Assembly: GCA_024697595.1 (NCBI GenBank)
Contig: JAILFK010000026.1
Span: 1 to 64,000, forward strand
Direction of reading: 5' to 3'
DNA: 64,000 nucleotides
From: Lachnospiraceae bacterium
GTDB taxonomy: Bacteria; Bacillota; Clostridia; Lachnospirales; Lachnospiraceae
Part shown: piece by piece, positions 35,143 to 48,244 of the stretch
Layout: every line of letters begins with the position of its first letter
How positions within the stretch are numbered: position 1 is the first letter of the stretch
Program-made: the position numbers and the translations under genes
Notes under the pieces: generated by a model
What the model saw: the letters and a program-made list of their open reading frames with translations, nothing else
Told to the model about the DNA's origin: nothing
Databases searched by the model: none

Positions 35143-36882
35143 ATGAAGAAAAAGAAATCAGCTAATTTATTGAAGACATTAGGAAATTTTATAGCGGATA
35201 TGCCAAAACAAATGTATATTGTTGCAATAGTAGCGCTGTTTTTACTTGTGATAGGTATAGGTATGGCTGTGGTGAGAAACACAGCTACAAAAGAGACATT
35301 AGATTTGTCAGAATATTATAATGTGATCCAGGAAAACGAGATGATTCCAGTGGTCAATGGAACATATGAAGAAAAATCGACAGATAACGCAGATGGAATC
35401 TATGAAAACGATAAAGCGTATTTGAGAATAGATTATGTAAAACGAATTATTGACTCGGGTTATGTATATGATAAAACAGAGGGTGTTTTAAGATATGTAA
35501 CTGATTCAAATATCATAACAGCAAATGTTGATAGTGCCTCATATTCTGTAGATAAAAATAACAAGTCTATGGATGCTCCCATAATAATAAGAAGTAATGG
35601 CGAATATTATATATTGGTAGATTTTATGAGCCAATATACAGACATGCAATATGGGGTATATGAGAATCCTTCAAGAATTGTGATTGAAACTGCTGGATAT
35701 GAAAAGAAAGTTGCCACGGTTAAAAGAGATACACAGATTAGAAAAAATGGTGGAGTTAAGAGTAAAATTTTAACCACAGTAAACAAAAAAGATCAGGTTA
35801 GTGTATTACAAAATTATGGAAAATGGAGTCAGGTAGTTACAAAAGATGGTGTGATTGGCTACATAAAAAATAGTAAATTAAAGAAGGCGGAAGCTATAAC
35901 GGTTGAAGCCACTTTGCCAGAGCGCAAATATAATCATATGTTGAGTGACGACAAGATTGTGTTGGCTTGGCATCAAGTTACTAACAGTGACGCCAATGCA
36001 AATGTGGAGAGTGTGCTAGAAGGTACAACAGTGAATGTGGTATCTCCTACATGGTTTTACATGGATGACAACCAGGGTGGAATTGCAGATAGAGCTTCCT
36101 CAAGTTATGTTGACTACTGTCATAGCAAGAATATAAAGGTTTGGGGATTGGTTAGTAACTTAGAGAACAAGAATGTTGACACAGCCACTGTGTTAAATGT
36201 TACCTCTGCTAGAGATACGTTGGTGAATAATCTTATTGCAGCTGCCATAACATACAATTTAGATGGAATAAATGTAGATATTGAGACACTTCCTGAAAGT
36301 GCTGTAGATGGATATATTGAATTTATAAAAGAGTTATCTGTAAAATGCGAAAACAATAATTTGGTTTTGTCAGTAGATTTGGGAACCATGGGATATAGCT
36401 ATGGAAATTATAGTCCAGAAGTTTTGCCAAATTATGTGGATTACGGAGTGATAATGGCATATGACGAGCATACTATTGGGGATGAGGCCGGTTCAGTGTC
36501 TTCTATAACTTTTGTAAAAGATAGCGTGAAGAGCTGTATGAATACATTTCCAAAGGAGCAGATAATTCTAGGATTACCATTTTACACAAGACTTTGGACA
36601 CAGACTGCCACAGAGACAACACCGACGGCTTATAGCATGGAAAAGATCCAAGAGTTTATCGAGGATCACAATGGCAATGTGGTTTGGGATGACGCCACTG
36701 GTCAAAATTATTCAGAGATGGTGGATGGAGAGACAACATATAAAGTGTGGCTTGAAGATGCCAATTCTCTGTCGTTAAAGATTGAAGTGGCTCAAAAAGA
36801 AGAGTTGGCAGGTATAGCTTTCTGGAAATTAACCCAGGAGGTGCCGACTATTTGGCAAACTATAGCTTCATATACTAAATAG
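35143..36882 (+). CDS. Membrane-anchored SH3 and glycoside hydrolase family 18 protein
   Basis: 579 residues: cytosolic basic N-terminus, one transmembrane helix (about 24-44), an extracellular beta-rich stalk (about 60-185), an SH3b-like segment (about 188-240) and a GH18 TIM barrel (about 260-579). The GH18 active-site motif DGINVDIE is at 374-381 with catalytic Glu381. The order matches SleL/YdhD-like peptidoglycan N-acetylglucosaminidases, so it likely cuts the cell-wall glycan and stays tethered to the membrane. AAGGA ribosome binding site; single-gene unit. Confidence 0.88.
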   Translation: MKKKKSANLLKTLGNFIADMPKQMYIVAIVALFLLVIGIGMAVVRNTATKETLDLSEYYNVIQENEMIPVVNGTYEEKSTDNADGIYENDKAYLRIDYVKRIIDSGYVYDKTEGVLRYVTDSNIITANVDSASYSVDKNNKSMDAPIIIRSNGEYYILVDFMSQYTDMQYGVYENPSRIVIETAGYEKKVATVKRDTQIRKNGGVKSKILTTVNKKDQVSVLQNYGKWSQVVTKDGVIGYIKNSKLKKAEAITVEATLPERKYNHMLSDDKIVLAWHQVTNSDANANVESVLEGTTVNVVSPTWFYMDDNQGGIADRASSSYVDYCHSKNIKVWGLVSNLENKNVDTATVLNVTSARDTLVNNLIAAAITYNLDGINVDIETLPESAVDGYIEFIKELSVKCENNNLVLSVDLGTMGYSYGNYSPEVLPNYVDYGVIMAYDEHTIGDEAGSVSSITFVKDSVKSCMNTFPKEQIILGLPFYTRLWTQTATETTPTAYSMEKIQEFIEDHNGNVVWDDATGQNYSEMVDGETTYKVWLEDANSLSLKIEVAQKEELAGIAFWKLTQEVPTIWQTIASYTK

Positions 36883-36912
36883 GGAAATATAATGCTTTTT
36901 CGGTAGTAAAAG

Positions 36913-36921
36913 TGATATAAT
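36913..36921 (+). promoter_or_regulatory. Extended -10 promoter of tsaC, placed for a leaderless transcript
   Basis: TGATATAAT is a perfect extended -10 element (TGnTATAAT). Exactly seven bases separate it from the ATG at 36929, so transcription should begin at or next to the start codon. Confidence 0.65.
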
Positions 36922-36928
36922 AAATTCT

Positions 36929-37978
36929 ATGATTACCAAAGTTTATAAAGCATTTAATGATAAGATAGATAAACATGAGATGGAGGATGCTATTGCTGTC
37001 ATAAAAAATGGCGGTTTGGTGGCATTTCCTACAGAGACAGTATATGGCTTGGGTGGCGATGCAACAAACCCTGAGGCGTCGAAAAAGATATATGCCGCAA
37101 AAGGAAGACCATCTGACAATCCATTGATAGTACACATAGCGCATTTCTCACAATTAGAAGATATTGTGGAAAATGTTTCAAGTGAGGCAAGAGCATTGGC
37201 TGAAGCTTTTTGGCCAGGCCCACTCACAATGATTTTAAAGAAAAACGATAAAATACCTTATGAGACAACGGGAGGTCTAGATACGGTAGCAATCAGAATG
37301 CCGAATCATCCTATTGCCATACAATTTTTAAAGGAGAGTGATTGTATGGTGGCAGCCCCAAGTGCAAATCTTTCGGGGCGACCAAGTCCAACCACAGCAA
37401 AACATGTATATGACGATCTCGATGGAAAAATCGATGTCATATTAGATGGAGGAGCAGTTGAGATTGGCATAGAGTCAACTATAGTTGATTTATCAGAAGA
37501 AATTCCTACAATTTTAAGACCGGGGTATATAACTCTTGATGAGATATCTAGGGTTGTGGGACCAGTGAAAATGGATCCGGGATTGGTTAAAGAAGATGAA
37601 AATGTAAGGCCAAAGGCGCCAGGAATGCGTTATAGACATTACGCACCTCGCGCTGAGCTTACAATTATTGAGGGTGAAGATAAAAAAGTTGTGGTAAAAA
37701 TTAATGAGTTAATAGAGAGTGCTACACAAAAAGGACAAAAGGTGGGAGTGATTTCCACAGAGGAAAATAAAGATTGTTATATCGGGGGAGAAGTCATCAG
37801 CATTGGAAAAAAGGATGATGAGGATGAGATAGCAAGACAATTGTATAAAGTGTTGCGTGATTTTGACGATAGCAATGTGGATGTGATCTATTCTGAAGGA
37901 TTTGACACATCTGGTATCGGAGGGGCGATTATGAACAGACTAATCAAGGCAGCAGGACATAGAATCATTGAGGTTTAA
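36929..37978 (+). CDS. tsaC: L-threonylcarbamoyladenylate synthase (YwlC/Sua5)
   Basis: 349-residue Sua5-type enzyme: YrdC domain (GGLVAFPTETVYGLGGDA, KGRPSDNPLIVH, APSANLSGRPSPT) followed by a C-terminal Sua5 domain that starts after APGMRYRHYAPRA. It makes threonylcarbamoyl-AMP for the t6A37 modification of ANN-reading tRNAs. No Shine-Dalgarno precedes the ATG; the promoter geometry suggests leaderless translation. It heads a group with a YwlE-like gene and dCMP deaminase, a common order in Clostridia ahead of the atp operon. Confidence 0.94.
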   Translation: MITKVYKAFNDKIDKHEMEDAIAVIKNGGLVAFPTETVYGLGGDATNPEASKKIYAAKGRPSDNPLIVHIAHFSQLEDIVENVSSEARALAEAFWPGPLTMILKKNDKIPYETTGGLDTVAIRMPNHPIAIQFLKESDCMVAAPSANLSGRPSPTTAKHVYDDLDGKIDVILDGGAVEIGIESTIVDLSEEIPTILRPGYITLDEISRVVGPVKMDPGLVKEDENVRPKAPGMRYRHYAPRAELTIIEGEDKKVVVKINELIESATQKGQKVGVISTEENKDCYIGGEVISIGKKDDEDEIARQLYKVLRDFDDSNVDVIYSEGFDTSGIGGAIMNRLIKAAGHRIIEV

Positions 37979-38016
37979 TCAATTAAGTAATCGCAAGTAT
38001 CAGGAGAAAAAGTTTA

Positions 38017-38475
38017 ATGGAATCTATTAAAAAAATAGTATTCGTTGCGGGAAGCGGAACGGGGCGAGCGCCAATGGCCGCAGAACTGATGAAACAAGCA
38101 TTGACGGACAAACATATAGAGGATATTCAAGTTGAGGCTAGAGGATTGATTGTGCAATTTCCTGAGCCGATGAATCCTAAAGCATTGGCAGTTTTGGCCA
38201 GTAATGGGATAAATGTTGATGAATATCAGGCTGAACAATTGCAAAATGAGGATGTTACAGAAGGAACAATGCTTTTTATAATGAAGGAAGAGCATAGAGC
38301 TAAAGTGATAGAAGATTTTGAAAATGCTACTGAGGAAAATGTATTTGTCCTATCTAGCTATGTTGGAGATGAGATAGAAATTATCAATCCTTATGGTGGA
38401 TCTATTCAAACTTATGGCTTATGTTATGAGGTTTTAAAAAGCACTATTGATAAATTAATTGATAAATTATTTTAG
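38017..38475 (+). CDS. YwlE-like low-molecular-weight phosphatase homologue lacking catalytic Cys
   Basis: 152-residue protein with the fold pattern of low-molecular-weight phosphatases. The P-loop, canonically CxGNTCRSPMA, reads AGSGTGRAPMA (residues 11-21): nucleophile Cys11 is Ala, the second Cys is Gly, and only Arg17 and the SPM/APM end survive. The general-acid Asp in DPY is Asn124 (NPYGGS). It sits where ywlE, the protein-arginine phosphatase gene, lies in related genomes. It should not be an active phosphatase; it may bind a phosphoprotein or phosphoarginine. The frame is intact, so it is not an ordinary pseudogene. Confidence 0.82.
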   Translation: MESIKKIVFVAGSGTGRAPMAAELMKQALTDKHIEDIQVEARGLIVQFPEPMNPKALAVLASNGINVDEYQAEQLQNEDVTEGTMLFIMKEEHRAKVIEDFENATEENVFVLSSYVGDEIEIINPYGGSIQTYGLCYEVLKSTIDKLIDKLF

Positions 38476-38511
38476 TGTCGCGTTGTATAAAAATATTTGG
38501 GAGGAAGGTTG

Positions 38512-39000
38512 ATGAAGGAAGATAAGAGACAGGATTATATTACTTGGGACGAATATTTTATGGGTGTAGCAAAGCTTTCGGCTATGAGATCAAAAGACCC
38601 GAATACTCAAGTGGGTGCTTGTATTGTCAGTGATGACAACAAGATTTTATCTATGGGATATAACGGCTTCCCGATGGGTTGTTCTGATGATGATTTTCCA
38701 TGGGTGAGAGAGGGTGACCCATATGAGAACAAATATTTTTACACAACTCACAGTGAGTTGAATGCGATTTTAAATTATCGCGGTGGAAGCCTTGAGGGCT
38801 CTACATTATACGTATCATTGTTTCCGTGTAATGAGTGCGCGAAAGCCATTATTCAATCGGGAATAAAGAAGATTGTTTATGAGAATGACAAGTATGAACA
38901 TACACCTGCAGTTAGAGCGTCTAAGAGAATGCTTCAGTCAGCAGGAGTAGTTTTTGAAAAATATGTACCTTCAAATAGGCAGGTAAATATTGATTTGTAG
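38512..39000 (+). CDS. dCMP deaminase (ComEB family)
   Basis: 162-residue zinc deaminase converting dCMP to dUMP for dTMP synthesis. Zinc ligands are His80 in HSEL (a change from the common HAEL/HAEE, with Glu82 as proton shuttle), Cys106 and Cys109 in PCNEC. I start at ATG 38512, since GGGAGG lies 8 nt upstream; the frame extends five codons further to a TTG that overlaps it. Followed by the atp operon. Confidence 0.92.
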   Translation: MKEDKRQDYITWDEYFMGVAKLSAMRSKDPNTQVGACIVSDDNKILSMGYNGFPMGCSDDDFPWVREGDPYENKYFYTTHSELNAILNYRGGSLEGSTLYVSLFPCNECAKAIIQSGIKKIVYENDKYEHTPAVRASKRMLQSAGVVFEKYVPSNRQVNIDL

Positions 39001-39017
39001 GCATTATAAGGTATAAT
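38990..39017 (+). promoter_or_regulatory. Putative promoter of the ATP synthase operon
   Basis: TTGATT (38990-38995), a 16-bp spacer and TATAAT (39012-39017). The -35 box overlaps the last codons of the deaminase gene. The leader of about 50 nt ends in AAGGAG. Confidence 0.6.
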
Positions 39018-39072
39018 TTAAACAAAATATTTTTTGTGACGGTGACTTTGGTCGCAAATTATAAGGAGAATT

Positions 39073-39372
39073 GTGGGAACAAATAAAAAGAAGCAAAACG
39101 AAGTGGCAGATACGCTGGTTTTGATTTTGCAAATTGGTATTACTATGCTGGTTCCAATTATGATGTGCACCATAGGAGGAGCATGGTTAGATAATAAATT
39201 GGATACAAAATTTATCGGTGTTTTGGGTTTTGTATTAGGCGCTATTGCAGGATTTCAAAATGTATATAAATTGGTGAAAAAATATTTGAAAAATACTAAA
39301 TCGCCAGGAGAGTTACAGCGAGAAATGGATGAGGCTGCAATGAAAGATGAAATGCCTAAAGAGGAAAAATAG
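39073..39372 (+). CDS. AtpZ/AtpI family protein
   Basis: 99-residue protein with two transmembrane helices (about 15-37 and 47-67) and charged ends, containing the GAWLDNKLDTKF segment of the AtpZ family. The family is linked to ATP synthase assembly and Mg2+ or Ca2+ movement. GTG start with AAGGAG 5 nt upstream. First gene of the atp operon. Confidence 0.85.
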   Translation: MGTNKKKQNEVADTLVLILQIGITMLVPIMMCTIGGAWLDNKLDTKFIGVLGFVLGAIAGFQNVYKLVKKYLKNTKSPGELQREMDEAAMKDEMPKEEK

Positions 39373-39377
39373 ACAAT

Positions 39378-39812
39378 ATGAATGGACTTAAGAGGCTAAA
39401 TGAAGCTTTGCCAGGATTGGTGATAGGAATAATAGTATATGGCTTGATTATCCAATTCACAGGAGTGTGGTTTGTGGAAGATAAAATCAGATACTCCAGT
39501 GGGTTGTGGATAGGTATAGCCTGCGCTATTGGAATGGCGGTTCATTTGGCAATAGTTATAGAGGAGGCGGTTCGCTTTAATGATGGAAATACTAAGCGGC
39601 TGTCGGTAAAATCAGTTTTAAGATATGCTGTGGTTGTAGTTGTAATATTTCTTATGATGTATTTCAATTTGGGGAATTTGGTAACAGCTTTCTTGGGAAT
39701 TTTGGGGCTAAAGGTTAGTGCATATGTACAACCTTTTATGCATAAAGTGATTTTTAAGGACCTAGAACCTGATGAGTCACAAGAAGAAGTAGAAGAGGAG
39801 GTGAAATTGTGA
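39378..39812 (+). CDS. ATP synthase subunit I-like membrane protein
   Basis: 144 residues with four predicted helices and an acidic C-terminus (DESQEEVEEEVK). By position (between atpZ and atpB) and topology it is an AtpI-type assembly factor that helps form the c-ring, though its sequence is diverged. Its end overlaps the atpB start by 4 bp. Confidence 0.7.
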   Translation: MNGLKRLNEALPGLVIGIIVYGLIIQFTGVWFVEDKIRYSSGLWIGIACAIGMAVHLAIVIEEAVRFNDGNTKRLSVKSVLRYAVVVVVIFLMMYFNLGNLVTAFLGILGLKVSAYVQPFMHKVIFKDLEPDESQEEVEEEVKL

Positions 39813-40546
39813 ATGAAGCAATTTTAATGTCCGCTTCTGGAGCAGACATTGACTTCATGATACACGGCCTGTATAAGTTAAATATATTTGGCCAGGATGT
39901 GTGGATAACTACATCCCATGTATGTATCGTAGTTGTCATGTTAGTGTTATTGGTTTTTGCATTTGCGGCAAATAGAGCTTTAGCACACGCGAAAGAAGTA
40001 CCGGGCACATTTCAAAACCTCGTGGAACTAGTGGTGGAACTGTTAGATGGAATAGTTGAGAGCAATATGGGTTCTCATGCAAAACCATTTGCAAATTATA
40101 TTTGCACAATTTTTGCATTTATTCTATTCAGTAACATCTCAGGATTGTTTGGACTTCGTCCACCTACAGCCGATTACGGTACCACATTTGCCTTGGGTAT
40201 AATTACCTTTGTGCTAATACATGTGACTAAGTGGAAGAATCAAAGCTTCAAAACAATTTGGACGGATATGTGTTCTCCGTTGCCACCTTGGTTTCCTCTA
40301 TGGTTACCAATTAACTTGATAAGTGAAGTTGCAGTGCCAATTTCTTTATCACTACGTTTGTTTGCGAATGTATTGTCAGGAACCGTAATGATGGCCCTTG
40401 TTTATGGACTCCTTGCCAAAATAGCTTACGTTTGGCCGGCATTGCTCCACGCATATTTTGATATATTCTCAGGAGCCATTCAAACCTACGTATTCTGTAT
40501 GTTGACTATGACATACATCAAGCAGTCCTTTGGGGACGAAGAATAA
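39809..40546 (+). CDS. atpB: ATP synthase F0 subunit a
   Basis: 245-residue a subunit with the essential arginine in the LSLRLFANVLSG helix and the usual multi-helix topology. It forms the ion half-channels. GTG start preceded by GGAGG. Confidence 0.95.
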   Translation: MNEAILMSASGADIDFMIHGLYKLNIFGQDVWITTSHVCIVVVMLVLLVFAFAANRALAHAKEVPGTFQNLVELVVELLDGIVESNMGSHAKPFANYICTIFAFILFSNISGLFGLRPPTADYGTTFALGIITFVLIHVTKWKNQSFKTIWTDMCSPLPPWFPLWLPINLISEVAVPISLSLRLFANVLSGTVMMALVYGLLAKIAYVWPALLHAYFDIFSGAIQTYVFCMLTMTYIKQSFGDEE

Positions 40547-40560
40547 TTCGAAATTCATAA

Positions 40561-40836
<276 letters not shown>

Positions 40837-40882
40837 TAAGTAGTTTTGAAATTTCTTAGGAAAGGAGGAACTGCAAGATACA

Positions 40883-41385
40883 ATGGAAAGATTATTTAAC
40901 TTAGATTTTCAGTTATTATTTGATTCAAGTTTACTAGCCATTTCAATATTCTTTCTATTCTTCTTAATGTCTTACTTGCTCTGGAATCCAGCACGTAAAT
41001 TGTTGGAAGACAGAAAAAAAGGTATTGCGGACAATATTGAAAACGCAAAAAAGGACAAGGAAGACGCAGCAAAATTAAAAGCTGAGTATGAAGAGAAACT
41101 TAGAAATGCTAATAAGGAAACAGAAGCTATCCTTTCTGAAGCAAGACAGAAGGCTTTAAAGAATGAAGAGAAAATCATTGCAGAAGCCAAGGAAGAGGCT
41201 GCTAGAATCAAGGCGAGAGCCATTGAGGAGGCAGAACTTGAGAAGAAGCGTGTTGCCGATGAGGTTAAGCAGGAAATGATTTCCGTTGCAGCTGTAATGG
41301 CAGGTAAAGTTGTAGCAGCAAATATTGATACTACCATCCAAGAGAGCTTGGTGGATCAAACTTTGAAAGAAATGGGTGAGGCTAC

Positions 41386-41398
<13 letters not shown>
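40883..41398 (+). CDS. atpF: ATP synthase F0 subunit b
   Basis: 171 residues: one N-terminal transmembrane helix (about 12-32), then a long charged helical stalk. Forms the peripheral stalk with delta. Its 3' end overlaps atpH by 13 bp. Confidence 0.94.
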
Positions 41399-43454
<2,056 letters not shown>

Positions 43455-43469
43455 AGGCGGTGATTAATA

Positions 43470-44327
43470 ATGGCTTCTATGAGAGACATTAAAAGAAGAA
43501 AAAGTAGTGTATCAAGTACACAACAGATCACAAAAGCTATGAAACTTGTATCTACTGTAAAGCTCCAAAAAGCGAGAAACAGAGCAGAACAATCTAATCC
43601 GTATTTTGATTATATGTACAAGACGGTATGTTCTATGCTTGCCAAGGCAGGCGAGGTAAATCATCCATATTTGAAGGAGAGTGAGTCTGATAAAAAGGCG
43701 ATTATAACTATTACTTCAAATAGAGGACTTGCCGGTGGATATAACTCAAATGTAGTTAAAACTATTACAGGAAGTGAGTTACAGCCAGAAAATACTGAGG
43801 TTTACTGTATTGGAAATAAGGGAGAGGAAGCCCTCTCAAGAAAAGGTTATACTATAGCAGCTAGTTATCCAGAGGTTATAGAGCAGCCTACTTATGAAGA
43901 TGCATTGGAGATTTCAAGAACTTTGCTTGAGGCTTATGCCAACGGTGAAATTGGAGAGATTTATCTGGCCTATACTCATTTTAAGAATACGGTTAGTCAG
44001 GAGCCAAAACTCTTGAAATTGTTGCCGGTTGAAATAAATGAAGATGAAGTTGCGGAGGAGAGCGCCACAAGCTTGATGAACTTTGAGCCAAATGAGGAAG
44101 AAGCTCTCGATATGATAATTCCAAAGTATATAACCAGTCTCATCTATGGTGGAATGGTTGAGTCTGTAGCCAGTGAAAATGGTGCGCGTATGCAAGCCAT
44201 GGATTCTGCTACAAGCAATGCTGAGGAAATCATCGCTGATTTGTCTTTGAAGTACAACCGTGCAAGACAGGGCTCAATTACACAGGAATTGACCGAGATT
44301 ATTGCAGGAGCAGAGGCGATTTCTTAG
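43470..44327 (+). CDS. atpG: ATP synthase F1 subunit gamma
   Basis: 285-residue central stalk subunit with the N-terminal SMRDIKRRKSSVSSTQQITKAMKLV and C-terminal RARQGSITQELTEIIAGAEA signatures. Confidence 0.97.
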   Translation: MASMRDIKRRKSSVSSTQQITKAMKLVSTVKLQKARNRAEQSNPYFDYMYKTVCSMLAKAGEVNHPYLKESESDKKAIITITSNRGLAGGYNSNVVKTITGSELQPENTEVYCIGNKGEEALSRKGYTIAASYPEVIEQPTYEDALEISRTLLEAYANGEIGEIYLAYTHFKNTVSQEPKLLKLLPVEINEDEVAEESATSLMNFEPNEEEALDMIIPKYITSLIYGGMVESVASENGARMQAMDSATSNAEEIIADLSLKYNRARQGSITQELTEIIAGAEAIS

Positions 44328-44364
44328 TAGATACAGAAATTGTAGATAAAAGATTAAGGAGTGA

Positions 44365-45762
<1,398 letters not shown>

Positions 45763-45773
45763 GGGGGGCTATT

Positions 45774-46187
45774 ATGGCGGATAATTTATTTACAGTGGAG
45801 ATTATTACTCCAGATAGAATTTTCTACCATGGAGAAGCTTCCATGATTGAGTTTAATACAACAGAGGGTGAGATTGGTGTTTTAAAGGACCATATTCCTC
45901 TTACAACTGTATTGGCTCCAGGTATTGTGACTGTTACTCTAGAGGGTGGAGAGACTAAGCAGGCAGTTGTACATGCTGGTTTTGCTGAGATCCTAGGTGA
46001 AAAGGTTACATTACTTGCAGAAATTGCTGAGTGGCCAGATGAGATTGATCTTGATAGAGCGAGAAAGGCTGAGGACAGAGCCAGAGAGAGACTTGCAAAG
46101 CATGAAGCTAGTCTTGATGTGGCAAGAGCTGAATTGGCTTTGAAGAAGTCTCTTGCAAGACAGGATATTTTGGCTGGAAAGCGCTAA
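45774..46187 (+). CDS. atpC: ATP synthase F1 subunit epsilon
   Basis: 137-residue epsilon subunit: N-terminal beta sandwich (VEIITPDRIFYHGEA) and C-terminal helical hairpin. Regulates rotation. Last gene of the operon, with a GGGGGG-type ribosome binding site. Confidence 0.96.
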   Translation: MADNLFTVEIITPDRIFYHGEASMIEFNTTEGEIGVLKDHIPLTTVLAPGIVTVTLEGGETKQAVVHAGFAEILGEKVTLLAEIAEWPDEIDLDRARKAEDRARERLAKHEASLDVARAELALKKSLARQDILAGKR

Positions 46188-46200
46188 TATTTAAAATATA

Positions 46201-46242
46201 TAGACTCGTCGACAATTATTTGTTGACGAGTCTATTATTTTG
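46201..46242 (+). terminator. Terminator of the atp operon
   Basis: A 14-bp stem TAGACTCGTCGACA/TGTTGACGAGTCTA with a 6-nt loop (one G-U) and a T-rich tail. Confidence 0.9.
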
Positions 46243-46386
46243 AACTAATTTTTTTGCATTAATTTTTGCGTATCATTTTTGTTTCATTACTTTTTTATAG
46301 AGGATATAAGAATAATGATTTTATTTTAAAATAAGCCTCAAATATAGTATTATTAAATATGTATATATAAATTTACAGAGGCGGCT

Positions 46387-48168
46387 ATGATAAAGGATTT
46401 GGAATATCCCTTTGATGGAAGGGAAATTATAAAAAATAAAAGAAAACTAAAAAAAGCACTTCTTGAGTCAAATGAGAATTTATTGGAGAAGCGCATTGCT
46501 GTATTAGGTGGTTCTACAACGAGAAACATCTGTCTTATGATGGAATTATTCCTGTTAAATAATGGAATAAAGCCAGTCTTTTATGAGTCTGAATATAATC
46601 AATATTATCAGGAGGGATTGTTTCCATCACAGGAGTTGGTGGAATTTAAACCTGAGATAATATATATCTGTACCACAAATAAAAATATTGAAAAGTATCC
46701 AGGCATAGCAGATAGGGCTGCTGAGGTAGAGGATATTTTGTCTAATGAATATGCAAAATATGAGAGTATATGGATTAGTTTAAAAGAAAAGTTTGGCTGT
46801 GAGATTATTCAAAATAATTTTGAGATGCCATATTATCGGGTGATGGGTAATATGGAAGCCTCTGATATTCACGGCACAATCAATTTTTTGACTAGGCTCA
46901 ATATGAAATTTTATGAGTACAGTCAGAAAACAACTGGATTTCATATCTGCGATATTAATTTTATTTCAGCGGATTTTGGATTGAGGCAGTGGCACAAGCC
47001 TTATGATTATCACATGTATAAGTACGCCATGAACGTGGCGGCAATTCCAGATTTAGCCTTTAACGTGGCAAACATTATCAAGTCCATTTACGGTAAAAAC
47101 AAAAAAGGTTTTGTTTTGGATTTGGATAACACTCTCTGGGGTGGCGTTGTGGGAGACGATGGAGTTGAGGGAATTAAAATAGGACCGGAAGAGTCACAGG
47201 GGCAGGCCTATAGCGAGTTTCAGACATATCTGAAGAAACATAAAGACATGGGGCTTTTGTTAAATATTGCCTCGAAAAATGATGAAGAAAATGCAATTGC
47301 GGGATTGAAACATCCTTATTCTGTCCTTACATCAGAGGATTTTTTGGTGATAAAGGCAAACTGGAATCCCAAGGATGACAATATAATAAATATTGCAAAT
47401 GAGATAAATATTTTACCGGAAAGTCTAGTTTTCGTGGATGACAATCCGGCGGAAAGACATCTGGTGAAGGAAAATATAAAAAATATTTCTGCACCGGAGA
47501 TTGACGAGGTGCAAAATTATATAAGAACCATTGATCACAATGGTTATTTTGAGATGACAAGTCTATCTGAGGACGATATGAAAAGAAATCAGATGTACAA
47601 AGAAAATGTGGCTAGAGATTCATTGAAAAATAGTTTTACTGACTATGGTGATTATCTGAAATCCCTTGAGATGGTGGGAGAGTTTGGGGCTTTTGATCCA
47701 ATGTATATAAGCAGAATTGCTCAACTTACCAACAAGAGTAATCAGTTTAATCTCACCACAAAGCGATGTAGCGTGGAGGAGATTGAAAACATTTCACAGG
47801 ACGATAGATACATAACTGTATCAGGAAAGTTGATTGATAGGTTTGGCGATAATGGCATAGTTACCGTGGTTATGGGTGAGCAGGAAAATGATATCTGTCA
47901 TATTAGACTTTGGCTTATGAGCTGCAGGGTGCTAAAAAGAGATATGGAACAGGCTACTATGGATTACCTGGTAAAAAGCTGCCTGGCACGCGGGGTTAAG
48001 GAGTTGAGAGGATATTACTATCCTACGGCAAAAAATTCCATGGTAAAGGACTTTTATGAAGATATGGGATTTGAAATGGTATCTGAGAATGATGCTGGAG
48101 ATAAGGTATATAAGCTGACAATAGATGAATCTTATGAAAAGAAAAATCACTACATTAAAGTGGTTTAA
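46387..48168 (+). CDS. FkbH-like HAD-IIIC phosphatase/acyltransferase
   Basis: 593 residues with an N-terminal SGNH-like region (about 35-200), a HAD-IIIC domain with DLDNTLWGGVVG (Asp245 and Asp247) and VDDNPAERH, and a C-terminal GNAT-like domain (about 460-580). FkbH-type enzymes take 1,3-bisphosphoglycerate, dephosphorylate it and load a glyceryl group onto an acyl carrier protein. The ACP gene is the next gene, 76 bp downstream. It heads a run with an MBOAT and an SGNH-like protein, so its acyl group is likely used on a surface polymer. Other acyl groups are possible. Confidence 0.88.
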   Translation: MIKDLEYPFDGREIIKNKRKLKKALLESNENLLEKRIAVLGGSTTRNICLMMELFLLNNGIKPVFYESEYNQYYQEGLFPSQELVEFKPEIIYICTTNKNIEKYPGIADRAAEVEDILSNEYAKYESIWISLKEKFGCEIIQNNFEMPYYRVMGNMEASDIHGTINFLTRLNMKFYEYSQKTTGFHICDINFISADFGLRQWHKPYDYHMYKYAMNVAAIPDLAFNVANIIKSIYGKNKKGFVLDLDNTLWGGVVGDDGVEGIKIGPEESQGQAYSEFQTYLKKHKDMGLLLNIASKNDEENAIAGLKHPYSVLTSEDFLVIKANWNPKDDNIINIANEINILPESLVFVDDNPAERHLVKENIKNISAPEIDEVQNYIRTIDHNGYFEMTSLSEDDMKRNQMYKENVARDSLKNSFTDYGDYLKSLEMVGEFGAFDPMYISRIAQLTNKSNQFNLTTKRCSVEEIENISQDDRYITVSGKLIDRFGDNGIVTVVMGEQENDICHIRLWLMSCRVLKRDMEQATMDYLVKSCLARGVKELRGYYYPTAKNSMVKDFYEDMGFEMVSENDAGDKVYKLTIDESYEKKNHYIKVV

Positions 48169-48244
48169 ACTGTAATAAAAATGCAGGAATATATTGGTAT
48201 TTCAAGTATGTAATATTATAGAAAGATGAAACGAGGATATAGAT

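Noticed and set aside
38017..38475. Pseudogene call for the phosphatase homologue
   Set aside because: The frame is intact with a good ribosome binding site and the remaining loop residues are preserved, so a functional pseudoenzyme is more likely than decay.
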